A stretch of DNA of 37,978 nt from Hyphomicrobiaceae bacterium (GTDB lineage: Bacteria; Pseudomonadota; Alphaproteobacteria; Rhizobiales; Methyloligellaceae), in contig JALCBY010000032.1 in NCBI GenBank assembly GCA_028066055.1, positions 1 through 37,978 on the forward strand, given 5' to 3'. Every line of letters begins with the position of its first letter. The first letter of the stretch is position 1. Positions 16,279 through 24,301 of this stretch are shown one piece after another. The position numbers and the translations under genes are program-made. The notes under the pieces are model-generated. The model saw only the letters and a list, made by a program, of their open reading frames with translations, was not told the origin of the DNA and did no database searches.

Positions 16279-16446
16279 ATGAGAGCTTGCCTCTCGACAA
16301 TTGGGGTTCTCGATGACAATAGTCACACCGGAAATTCAGCGGACATATCCCTCTCCAAAACCGCCACGCAGAATGAAAGAGATTGGCGTGGTGGCCGGTG
16401 CCGCAGCGACGGCGCTATCGGAGTTTCTCGACAATCGCGGAATTGA
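16279..16446 (+). other. possible short upstream ORF overlapping the AraC-type gene
   Basis: An ATG at 16279 has the best ribosome-binding site in this leader (AGGGAGA, 6 bases upstream). It opens a 55-codon frame ending at 16444-16446, overlapping the first ~134 bases of the regulator gene in another frame. The product is unlike any family. It may be a real leader peptide that reduces or couples regulator translation, or simply chance. Confidence 0.3.
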
Positions 16447-17374
16447 CGGAATGGCTCTGCTCCGTGAGGCGGGGATCAATCCCGCCGACCTCGCGGACCG
16501 CTATGCCTACATCTCTCTGCAGGCCATGGCAAAGGCGCTGGAACTCTCCGCGGTGACAAGTGACGATCCGTATTTCGCCTTGCATTTTACAGAGGTGTTC
16601 GAGCCGTCGGTATCGCATGCTTGCGCATATGCGATCAAAAATGCGCCCAGTTTGCGCGATGCGCTGCAGTCTCTCGCGGAGCACCGAAATACCATCGCCG
16701 ACATTTCCACGGAATTCAAAGACCATGGCGCAGCGGCCCAATTTTGCTGGAACTTCAACGAAGAGTTCGATGCGCCGGTCCAGATAACCGACTACACAAT
16801 GATGAGGACACTTTACCATATACAGTCCGCGGCCGGAAAAGACTGGCGGCCGCTTGGCGTATCGCTGACCAGCGAAGCGCCTGCAAGCGACGCAGAGTAC
16901 AGGCGGTTTTTTGGATCCAACGTAAGGTTCAACCAACCCGAAAACTGTTTCGCGATCGAGACCGATTTGCTCGACCGGCCAATGCCCGGGGCGGACCACG
17001 ACCTCTATGTCATTGCCCGCCGCAGCTTCCAGAGCCCCCTCGGACTAACGGAAGACGAAGACAGTCCGCTTAACCGGATTCGTCGGTTTGTTGGCGACCG
17101 GCTTGAGCGCAACAACGGCACGTTCAAAGCAGCGGCAAAGCATGTGGGCATGTCCACGCACCAACTGCGGAGCTATTTGAAAAAGCATGGCACATGCTTT
17201 CAGTGTGTTGTCGACGAGACCCGCAAGGCGGTCGCCGAACACTACCTCCTGCATACGGATCACCGGTTTTCCGAGATTACCTTCCTGCTCGGATTTTCCG
17301 ATCAGAGCGTCTTTACGCGCGCCGTCAAACGCTGGTTCGGAGTCACGCCGAAGCAGATGCGTCGCGCGCAATAG
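16313..17374 (+). CDS. AraC-family transcriptional regulator
   Basis: The 353-residue protein has the N-terminal arabinose-binding-like ligand domain of the OruR/ArgR-type AraC regulators (about residues 20-220). A C-terminal double helix-turn-helix spans about residues 245-350, with AAAKHVGMSTHQLRSYLKKH in the first motif. The signature ITFLLGFSDQSVFTRAVKRW and GVTPKQMRR complete the second. The ligand is unknown. The start is uncertain: ATG 16313 follows GGGG, and a TTG at 16301 is also in frame. It converges with cysH and is divergent from the small gene at 15877-16122, which is its most likely neighbour target. Confidence 0.9.
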   Translation: MTIVTPEIQRTYPSPKPPRRMKEIGVVAGAAATALSEFLDNRGIDGMALLREAGINPADLADRYAYISLQAMAKALELSAVTSDDPYFALHFTEVFEPSVSHACAYAIKNAPSLRDALQSLAEHRNTIADISTEFKDHGAAAQFCWNFNEEFDAPVQITDYTMMRTLYHIQSAAGKDWRPLGVSLTSEAPASDAEYRRFFGSNVRFNQPENCFAIETDLLDRPMPGADHDLYVIARRSFQSPLGLTEDEDSPLNRIRRFVGDRLERNNGTFKAAAKHVGMSTHQLRSYLKKHGTCFQCVVDETRKAVAEHYLLHTDHRFSEITFLLGFSDQSVFTRAVKRWFGVTPKQMRRAQ

Positions 17375-17386
17375 CCGAATTTCCGA

Positions 17387-18148
17387 TCAATCGTCGCCTG
17401 AAATACTTGCGATTCCGCGCTGGATCTCCCCGTCCGAAAAGTGAATTCCACATTCAGACTTGTCCTGGTCGCGCCAACGCCCCGATCTCGCGTCCGCACC
17501 CGCATCCACCGGTGCGGTACACGGCGCACACCCGATCGACGGGTAGCCTTTTTTCACCAGCGGGTGCTCAGGCAGATTGTGCTTGGCAGCATAAGCGGCG
17601 ATATCTGCGGGCGACCATCGCGCCAGAGGATTGACCCTGACACGGTCGAACTCGATTTCCACCGGCTCCAGAGACGCGCGGCCCGGCGATTGAAATCGCT
17701 TTCGTCCGGTAATCCATGCGGAAAAACCCGTTAATGCACACTGCAGAGGTAAAACCTTGCGAAACCAGCAGCAGGCCGTTGCATCGCTGTTCCACAGATC
17801 ACCGTGCGGATCGCTGCGAGCCGCGTCGACCGGGTCGGGACGGACGTCTCGAACGTCCGTCAGGCCGAACCGCTCTGCGAGCATTTCACGATAGGCCAGC
17901 GTTTCACCGAACAGTTTGCCGGTATTGAGAAAAATCACAGGCGTGGCGCGATCTATCGACGCCAGCATATGAAGCAGGACGACCGACTCCGCGCCAAACG
18001 ATGAGACCATCGCGACACGACCCGGGAAAACACGCGTAATCAGGGGCTCCATGAGGTCACGCCCACTCAAACCACTAAAGTGCACGGAAACCTGTTCATG
18101 GAGACCGGCCGCCATTCGAGGATCTGTTTTTCTCTGCATATCGCGCAT
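17387..18148 (-). CDS. cysH: phosphoadenylyl-/adenylyl-sulfate reductase CysH
   Basis: This enzyme reduces activated sulfate (APS or PAPS) to sulfite in assimilation, using thioredoxin. The 253-residue protein has the nucleotide-binding region VSSFGAESVVLLHML and FLNTGKLFGETLAYR. Two cysteine pairs, CC126-127 (ACCWFRK) and Cys207/Cys210 (GCAPCTAP), are the [4Fe-4S] ligands of the APS-reducing bacterial and plant-type subclass. ECGIH carries catalytic Cys233. This iron-sulfur signature suggests APS use, with PAPS still possible. The start at 18148 has AAAGG about 11 bases upstream; ATG 18139 is also possible. It follows the peroxiredoxin by 92 bp on the same strand. Confidence 0.94.
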   Translation of the reverse strand: MRDMQRKTDPRMAAGLHEQVSVHFSGLSGRDLMEPLITRVFPGRVAMVSSFGAESVVLLHMLASIDRATPVIFLNTGKLFGETLAYREMLAERFGLTDVRDVRPDPVDAARSDPHGDLWNSDATACCWFRKVLPLQCALTGFSAWITGRKRFQSPGRASLEPVEIEFDRVRVNPLARWSPADIAAYAAKHNLPEHPLVKKGYPSIGCAPCTAPVDAGADARSGRWRDQDKSECGIHFSDGEIQRGIASISGDD

Positions 18149-18187
18149 GGCAAGCTAGGCCTTTCCGGCCGAACGGACTCCCCGCGC

Positions 18188-18242
18188 GAAACAACAGCGC
18201 ACGGGAACCATGATGCCCGGGTCGTGTCGGCGGTGTTGTTTC
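18188..18242 (-). repeat. 9-bp inverted repeat covering the end of the peroxiredoxin gene
   Basis: GAAACAACA (18188-18196) pairs perfectly with TGTTGTTTC (18234-18242) across 37 bases. An inner CACG/CGTG pairing is also possible. The outer arm includes the first two bases read from the stop codon region. As RNA from the minus strand it could end or attenuate the peroxiredoxin transcript before cysH, but no strong U-run follows. Confidence 0.4.
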
Positions 18243-18903
18243 AGCTCCCCGGCTGCGGAACGATACGCAGATACGGCTTTGGTGCTTCCCAGCCGTCGGG
18301 AAACTTTTTCTTCGCATCTTCGTCCGAGACCGCGGGCACGATGATGACATCATCGCCGCTGTTCCAGTTCACCGGAGTCGCGACCTGATGCTTGGCGGTC
18401 AGCTGAATGGAGTCGAGAACCCGCAGGATCTCGTCGAAGTTCCGGCCGGTGCTCATCGGGTAGGAGATCATCAGCTTGACTGACTTGTCCGGGGCGATGA
18501 CATAGACATTGCGGACGGTCTGGTTGTCGACCGGGGTGCGGCCTTCGGACGTATCGCCCGCGCTTGCCGGAAGCATTCCGAACAACTTGGCCACCTTGAG
18601 TTCCGGATCACCGATCATGGGGTAGTTCGGCGCGGTGCCCTGGGTTTCCTCGATGTCCTTCGACCATTCCTTGTGTGAACCGACCGGATCCACACTCAGG
18701 CCAATGATCTTGCAGTTGCGCGCCTCGAACTCAGGCTTGATCTTCGCCATATAGCCGAGCTCCGTGGTGCAGACAGGCGTGAAATCCTTCGGATGAGAAA
18801 ACAGCACGCACCAGGAGTCACCAATCCAATCGTGAAACTTGATCGGGCCCTCGGTCGTTTCGACCTCGAAATCAGGGGCAACACTTCCAATCTGTACGGA
18901 CAT
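18241..18903 (-). CDS. 1-Cys peroxiredoxin (Prx6 type)
   Basis: The 220-residue protein reduces peroxides through the peroxidatic Cys45 in SHPKDFTPVCTTELG. Other Prx6-type features are GLSVDPVGSHKEW, the long C-terminal domain, and the VATPVNWNSGDDVIIVP block that starts the last segment. The absence of a canonical C-terminal resolving Cys points to the 1-Cys class, needing an outside thiol. A strong GAGGAGG site precedes the ATG at 18903; an open frame upstream is not used. The 235-bp upstream region is AT-rich and full of inverted repeats. Downstream cysH suggests a shared link to thiol metabolism, as inference. Confidence 0.94.
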   Translation of the reverse strand: MSVQIGSVAPDFEVETTEGPIKFHDWIGDSWCVLFSHPKDFTPVCTTELGYMAKIKPEFEARNCKIIGLSVDPVGSHKEWSKDIEETQGTAPNYPMIGDPELKVAKLFGMLPASAGDTSEGRTPVDNQTVRNVYVIAPDKSVKLMISYPMSTGRNFDEILRVLDSIQLTAKHQVATPVNWNSGDDVIIVPAVSDEDAKKKFPDGWEAPKPYLRIVPQPGS

Positions 18904-19041
18904 CACGATTTCCTCCTCAAATACAGTGTTGCGGCGATCGACCCGGTTCACCGGGTACCGCCGCATCCGTCACACTCAACCATCAAATCCGTGAGTTATC
19001 AAAACAACGCGGCACACGCAAATTTCTTGTGCAGATTATAT

Positions 19042-19120
19042 GAAGAATTATTTTCTTCGAAAACCGTATAGATTCGGAAATTATAAAAAATTATTCTAAT
19101 TCAATCTTCGAAATCTATAC
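19042..19120. promoter_or_regulatory. AT-rich inverted repeats upstream of the peroxiredoxin gene
   Basis: The stretch holds GAAGAA/TTCTTC (19042-19047, 19053-19058) and an imperfect pair GTATAGATTCGGAA (19066-19079) / TTCGAAATCTATAC (19107-19120), perfect over the outer 9 bp, all within about 235 bp upstream of the start. On the minus strand a TATAAT occurs near 19036-19041. The outward-facing ATAG/CTAT half-sites are 51 bases apart end to end, longer than the usual OxyR layout. Regulation by peroxide stress would make sense but is not shown. Confidence 0.45.
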
Positions 19121-19138
19121 AATTTGCCTCATCGCGCG

Positions 19139-20548
19139 TCAGTCGGCATGACGGACAACCTGGCTCGCATCCGCACTTTTGTGTTTGCCCAGCAACATTC
19201 CGACAGCGAAATAGAGGCATCCAAGGACCATGATGAATGCGGAGATCAGAAGGAGCTTGGAATATTTGTGTTCAAGGCCGGTCAATCCCTGCATCAGCGT
19301 CATGTGGCCTCCCGCCTCAAGGAAATAGACGACCGCACCAAGGATCGCCGTTGCAAATGCCATCACATATGACCAGATGGGAATATCACGGCGGCCCCAC
19401 CACAGGGAAAAGAAGGCGACCGGTGCCAGAAACATGGATGCCGTCCCCGAAACCGCAACCGCACTGAACAGGTCCTTCGAGCCGACGAACATCATCACGA
19501 ACCCGCCAAGGAGGAACAATGCCATTGCGATCCGGCCACGGAATACCGTCGGGTTGGCAAATTTCAGATCGACGACCGAAAGCTTGGCGGCGCTGGCAAG
19601 GGTTGAATCGAGCGTCGACATGCAGGAAATGATGAGTGCGATATTCAGCAGCAGGACGGGCGTCTCGCCAAACAGACGCGTCAGCGTGGGGATCAGCGTT
19701 TCACCCGTTTCCTTCTCAAGTCCTGCATAGGTACCGAGAATTCCGAACGCCATAATGCACACAATGGACAGCCAGGCGGCATGATAGAAACTGGCCATGG
19801 TGGTTTTCCGATCGGCGATCAGACCGCGATCCATCATCACCGGATCATGGATCGGATAGCTCCACACCTGCAGGAAGGCCACCGCAAGTAGCACCCAGCC
19901 GGGACTGGTGAGGTCCGAGCTTGATCCCGCAATCGCCGCAACGCTCATTCCGCCCTCATCGATAGCCAGCACCATGAGCACCGCCAGGACGACCAGAAAC
20001 ACGAGCGTCTGAAACACATCGGTCCGGATGGAGGCATGCAGGCCGCCGAGGCTGGCATAGGCGAGGACGACGAGACCGACAGCGACAATCGAGATCGCAT
20101 AAGCCGTCGACCCGGCTGGTCCGAAAATGATTCCGATGACCAGCAGGTTCGCGAACACTTCGGAGAGCAGCCGCAGCCCGGTGACGAAGCTGTATGACGT
20201 CGGCCCAACCCTTCCGAAGCGGTCAGCGAGAAAATCCTGAATGCTGTGGAAGCCATGACGCCAACGCAGCGAAGCGATCACCCACGCTCCGGTCAGGAAG
20301 GACAGATAGTATGTGGCATACGCCAGCGCCCCTGCGATCCCGTAGAAGTATCCGAGGATCGCCGCATTCATGATCGAGCGTGCAAAAATCCACGTGGTGA
20401 CGAGACTCATTGCCAGGCTGAAAACGCCCGGAACATCACCGGAGACGGCGTGGCCCTTGTAGAATGAACCGAGGGTCGAAACCCGGGGCGACAGAGCGAG
20501 GCTGGCGAGTGCAACCAGGACGGTGACGGCCACGAGAGTGTATGACAT
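19139..20548 (-). CDS. sodium:solute symporter (SSS) family transporter
   Basis: The 469-residue protein has about 13 membrane helices and the SSS-type core: FYKGHAVSGDVPGVFSLAMS at the start, a central TSYSFVTGLRLLSEVFANLLVIG helix pair, and the conserved AISIVAVGLVVLAYASLGGLHASIRTDVFQ region, given here in parts (ASLGGLHASI, RTDVFQTLVF). These proteins import amino acids, sugars, organic acids or urea with Na+. The substrate is not deducible; the downstream oxidoreductase suggests an amino or 2-keto acid, as inference. Genes lie in the same direction with 129 bp between. Confidence 0.88.
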   Translation of the reverse strand: MSYTLVAVTVLVALASLALSPRVSTLGSFYKGHAVSGDVPGVFSLAMSLVTTWIFARSIMNAAILGYFYGIAGALAYATYYLSFLTGAWVIASLRWRHGFHSIQDFLADRFGRVGPTSYSFVTGLRLLSEVFANLLVIGIIFGPAGSTAYAISIVAVGLVVLAYASLGGLHASIRTDVFQTLVFLVVLAVLMVLAIDEGGMSVAAIAGSSSDLTSPGWVLLAVAFLQVWSYPIHDPVMMDRGLIADRKTTMASFYHAAWLSIVCIMAFGILGTYAGLEKETGETLIPTLTRLFGETPVLLLNIALIISCMSTLDSTLASAAKLSVVDLKFANPTVFRGRIAMALFLLGGFVMMFVGSKDLFSAVAVSGTASMFLAPVAFFSLWWGRRDIPIWSYVMAFATAILGAVVYFLEAGGHMTLMQGLTGLEHKYSKLLLISAFIMVLGCLYFAVGMLLGKHKSADASQVVRHAD

Positions 20549-20677
20549 GGACAGTTCCTAAGACGGCAATGACCCAAGCGACCGCTGTATAGCGGCGTTA
20601 CCGATCACGCGCGATTCACAAGTTCGTCGGTAGACTGACTGATTCAACGGCGAGAACGGCCATTTGGATGCAACCGG

Positions 20678-23600
20678 TCAGGCTGCGTGTTGACGGGTAT
20701 CAACAGGCGCTTCGAACGCCTCCAGTAATTCCGTGCGACGCGCGTCGGCCGTTTTTGCGGCAGCCTCTTTCACAGGACCATATCCGCGGATGCCTTCCGG
20801 AAGTGTCGCAAGCTCGACAGCCAGAGGATGATTGTCGGGCCCAAGCCGGTCGGCAAACAAATCGAGCATGGCTTGATAGTCTTCAAGCAGACGCCTTTCC
20901 AATTTCCGGTCGACGCTATGGCGAAACGGATCAAGAAGCGTTCCCCTTATGCTCCGCGCGCGGGCCAGCAGGCGCATGGCGCGCATCATCCAGCGCCCAT
21001 ACCGGCGTTTCAGCGGACGTCCGGAGACAGGGTCGAGCTGGCTGAACACCGGCGGTGCAAGGTGGAATGTGATTTCACAGCCACGTCCAAACCGTTTTTC
21101 GAGCCGCTCAAGGAACGCTTCCTGCGTCATCAGCCGGGCCACCTCATACTCGTCCTTGTGGGCCATGAGCTTGAACAGCCCGCGCGCCGCCGCGTTGGCA
21201 AGCGCCGAGCTTGACGGAACCCGCTCCTGCTCAAGCTTGCGAACCGCGTCGACGCGCGCGCGGTAAGCCTCGGCGTAATCCGCGTTCTGGTACTCGGTCA
21301 GAAATTCAACACGGCGCTCGATGATATCGTCGAGCGAGGGTGTGCGATCCTGCACCGCGGGCAGCGCCGTTACCGACCGCAGCAACTTTTCCAGCGCATC
21401 CTCATCATAGGCCGCAAGTCTGCCCCACGAAAATGCGGCGATGTTCTGATCGACGGCCACACCGTTGAGCCGGATCGCCTCTTCCAGCGCCGGCAACGAA
21501 AGCGGCAATTGCCCCAGCTGCCAGGCGAAGCCGAGCAGAAAAACATTGGCCGACTGGGTATCCCCCGACAACATGCGCGACAGCGCATATGCATCGATGA
21601 AACGGATCGCAGTTTTGCCCGCCGCATCAGTCAGCGCGTTGCGCATATCCTGTGCCGGCATTTCCATATCAGGCGTTCTCGTGAAATCACCGGTCATGGA
21701 TTCATGGTCATTCGCGACAACACGCGTGACGCCCTTCTGCACAACGGACAGGACGGTGTCGGAAGCCGCGACCACGAGATCGCATCCCATGACAAAATCT
21801 GCCCCCGCGGCGGAGGCCCGAATGGCCTTGATACTGTCGGGCGCCTTGCCAATACGCAGGTGAACCGCCACCGCTCCACCCTTTTGGGCAAGGCCCGACA
21901 TATCGATGATGCCGACGCCCTTTTCCTCGATATGTGCGGCCATGCCGATCAGGGCGCCGACGGTCACAACACCAGTGCCGCCCACACCGGTGACAACCAC
22001 TGAGTAGGGCCGCTCCAGTTCGGGAAGGTCCGGCTCCGGCATGCCCGAAATGTCCGGCAGCTCGGGCAGCCTGTTCGCATCTTCCTCCTCTTCATCTTCC
22101 GCATCCCCGCCGTGCACGGTCACGAAGCTCGGACAAAAACCCTTGAGGCAGGAGAAATCCTTGTTGCAGGCCGTCTGGTCGATCGCGCGCTTGCGCCCGA
22201 ACTCGGTTTCAACGGGCACGATCGCAACACAGTTGGACTGAACACCGCAGTCACCACAGCCTTCACACACGAGTTCGTTGATGAAGACGCGCTCGTCCGG
22301 CTCCGCCGCCTTTCCGCGCCGACGGCGCCGCCGCAGCTCGGCGGCGCAGGTCTGGTCATAAATCAGGACACTGACGCCTTCGACATCCTGGAGCTCACAC
22401 TGAACACGAGCCAGTTCATCGCGATGATAGATCGGGGTGTAAGGCGGGAAATGCGCCTCTTTCGGATACTTGTCGGGATCCTCGGCAACCACCACGATCT
22501 TCGCCACGCCTTCCGCCGCCATCTGTTGAGCCAGCTGCGGCACCGTCAACTCGCCGTCAAGACCCTGCCCGCCGGTCATCGCGACGGCATCGTTGAACAG
22601 AACCTTGAACGTGATCGTCGTACCGGCCGCCACCGCCGCCCGTATCGCGAGAGAACCGGAATGCACGTAGGTCCCGTCGCCGACATTCTGGAAAATGTGG
22701 GGTTCCTTCGAAAAGGGCGCTTCGCCGATCCAGTTCGCGCCTTCACCGCCCATATGCGTGAAGCCCTCCGTGGACCGGTCCATCCACTGCACCATGTAAT
22801 GGCATCCGATGCCGGCATAGGCGTGTGCGCCATCCGGGACGACAGTCGATGTATTGTGGGGGCACCCGGCGCAGAAGTAGGGCACACGCTCGATAAGTCC
22901 GGGCAGAGAAGAGGTGCGCTCGGTGATCCGGTCGAGTTGCTCCATACGCGTCCGCAGGTCCTCGTCGCCGTAGCTCATCGCCAGCAGACGCTCACCGATT
23001 ACGCGGGCGATTTGAACCGGTTCGAGCGCCGCGTAGGAGGGCAGAAGAGGAGCACCCTTTTCATCCTGCTTGCCAATGATGGTGGGGGCGAACTGCTCGC
23101 CGTACAGAAGGTCCTTGAGCTGCGTCTCGATGAGCCCGCGCTTCTCCTCGACGATAAGGACCAGGTCAAGGCCAAGAGCGAACCGGCGCGCGCCTTCCGG
23201 TTCAAGCGGCCACGTAACGGCAAGCTTGTAGAGCCGCACGCCAAGCGAAGCCGCACGCGGGCCGACGATCCCGAGCAGATCGAGCGCCTCGACCGTATCG
23301 TTGTAGCTCTTGCCCGCGGTGATAATGCCGATGCGCGGCGCGCCACCGCCTTCGAGGATGAGACGGTCGAGCCCGTTGGCCCTGGTGAAAGCCCTGATCG
23401 CCGGGACTTTGGACTCAAACAGGCGACGCTCCTTGTCGAGCACCCTGTCGTTACGGCGGATGTTGAGACCGCCCGGCGGCATCTCGAAATCGTCCGGCAG
23501 GACAATCTGTACCCGCTCGACCGAACCATCGATGGATGCGCTCTGCTCAATATTGTCCTTCACGCATTTGATGCCCGTCCACACACCGGCGAAACGCGAC

Positions 23601-24160
23601 ATCGCCCAACCGAAAAGCCCATAGTCGAGGACCTCCTGTAGACCGGCCGGGTTCATGACCGGCATCATGGCGTCGACAAGTTTGAGCTCAGACTGATGGG
23701 CGGAAGTGGACGATTCGCAAGTGTGATCATCGCCCGTCAGAGCGAGAACGCCGCCATGCTTCGATGTGCCGGCGTGATTGGCATGCCGGAAAACGTCGCC
23801 AGAGCGATCGACGCCGGGGCCCTTTCCGTACCAGATGCCGAAAACGCCATCATACAGGCCCTGGCCGCGCAGCTCGGCCATCTGCGCGCCCCATATCGCC
23901 GTCGCCGCAAGATCTTCGTTGAGGCCCGGCTGAAACAGTATGGAGTGCTCGCTCAGAAACCGCTCCGCCTGCAGGAGCTGCTGATCCAGATTGCCGAGCG
24001 GCGATCCCCGGTATCCGGAAATGTAACCTGCGGTGTTGAGGCCGGCCCGCGCATCACGCTCGTGCTGCATCAGCGCAAGCCGGACAATCGCCTGTGCGCC
24101 ATTGACGAAGATCCGCGACTGGCTCAGATCATATCGGTCGTTTAGAGTGACGTGTTTCAT
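20678..24160 (-). CDS. fused indolepyruvate ferredoxin oxidoreductase (IOR family)
   Basis: The 1160-residue protein oxidatively decarboxylates aryl pyruvates (indolepyruvate, phenylpyruvate) to acyl-CoA with a ferredoxin acceptor. From the N-terminus it has: a TPP-pyrimidine domain (GYISGYRGSPLGNLDQQL, GDDHTCESSTSAHQSE), a TPP-binding domain around residues 440-590 (CAGCPHNTS, GIGCHYMVQW, NVGDGTYVHSG, LFNDAVAMTGGQ), a ferredoxin-like cluster around 625-690 (CEGCGDCGVQSNC and CLKGFC), a gamma-type domain around 725-910 (VVTGVGGTGVVTVGALIG), and a C-terminal DUF6537-type domain. An acidic linker with repeated Glu precedes the gamma domain. This is the one-chain form seen in alphaproteobacteria, not the two-subunit archaeal IorAB. 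A 141-bp region separates it from the divergent TAXI gene. Confidence 0.94.
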   Translation of the reverse strand: MKHVTLNDRYDLSQSRIFVNGAQAIVRLALMQHERDARAGLNTAGYISGYRGSPLGNLDQQLLQAERFLSEHSILFQPGLNEDLAATAIWGAQMAELRGQGLYDGVFGIWYGKGPGVDRSGDVFRHANHAGTSKHGGVLALTGDDHTCESSTSAHQSELKLVDAMMPVMNPAGLQEVLDYGLFGWAMSRFAGVWTGIKCVKDNIEQSASIDGSVERVQIVLPDDFEMPPGGLNIRRNDRVLDKERRLFESKVPAIRAFTRANGLDRLILEGGGAPRIGIITAGKSYNDTVEALDLLGIVGPRAASLGVRLYKLAVTWPLEPEGARRFALGLDLVLIVEEKRGLIETQLKDLLYGEQFAPTIIGKQDEKGAPLLPSYAALEPVQIARVIGERLLAMSYGDEDLRTRMEQLDRITERTSSLPGLIERVPYFCAGCPHNTSTVVPDGAHAYAGIGCHYMVQWMDRSTEGFTHMGGEGANWIGEAPFSKEPHIFQNVGDGTYVHSGSLAIRAAVAAGTTITFKVLFNDAVAMTGGQGLDGELTVPQLAQQMAAEGVAKIVVVAEDPDKYPKEAHFPPYTPIYHRDELARVQCELQDVEGVSVLIYDQTCAAELRRRRRRGKAAEPDERVFINELVCEGCGDCGVQSNCVAIVPVETEFGRKRAIDQTACNKDFSCLKGFCPSFVTVHGGDAEDEEEEDANRLPELPDISGMPEPDLPELERPYSVVVTGVGGTGVVTVGALIGMAAHIEEKGVGIIDMSGLAQKGGAVAVHLRIGKAPDSIKAIRASAAGADFVMGCDLVVAASDTVLSVVQKGVTRVVANDHESMTGDFTRTPDMEMPAQDMRNALTDAAGKTAIRFIDAYALSRMLSGDTQSANVFLLGFAWQLGQLPLSLPALEEAIRLNGVAVDQNIAAFSWGRLAAYDEDALEKLLRSVTALPAVQDRTPSLDDIIERRVEFLTEYQNADYAEAYRARVDAVRKLEQERVPSSSALANAAARGLFKLMAHKDEYEVARLMTQEAFLERLEKRFGRGCEITFHLAPPVFSQLDPVSGRPLKRRYGRWMMRAMRLLARARSIRGTLLDPFRHSVDRKLERRLLEDYQAMLDLFADRLGPDNHPLAVELATLPEGIRGYGPVKEAAAKTADARRTELLEAFEAPVDTRQHAA

Positions 24161-24301
24161 TTGCCAGATTACGCAACTTCAGTTGTTCAAACTCAATACA
24201 AATTCTGTTTGCCGGGTTGTGGCAAGATTGCGTTTGCAACCGGATTGGGCATCATATCTGAAATTTGACAAGCAATTTCCACCGGAGAGCAACGCCAGTT
24301 C
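24161..24301. promoter_or_regulatory. divergent promoter region, IOR / TAXI genes
   Basis: This 141-bp AT-rich gap separates the divergent IOR and TAXI genes. A TTGACA at 24267-24272 could be a -35 element, though a good -10 is not apparent at the usual spacing. Shared regulation is plausible. Confidence 0.4.

Noticed and set aside
16279-17374. Frameshift joining the upstream ORF to the AraC-type regulator
   Set aside because: The regulator starts normally in its own frame and its N-terminus matches the family; the upstream peptide adds no domain.
19066-19120. Classic OxyR-binding site upstream of the peroxiredoxin
   Set aside because: The ATAG/CTAT half-sites are spaced by 51 bases end to end, while the known four-half-site OxyR motif spans about 37, so the name is not justified.
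22112-23641. Long open frame on the plus strand inside the indolepyruvate oxidoreductase gene
   Set aside because: It is an opposite-strand shadow of a well-supported gene; its composition is Arg/His-rich, there is no recognisable domain, and no ribosome-binding site precedes it.
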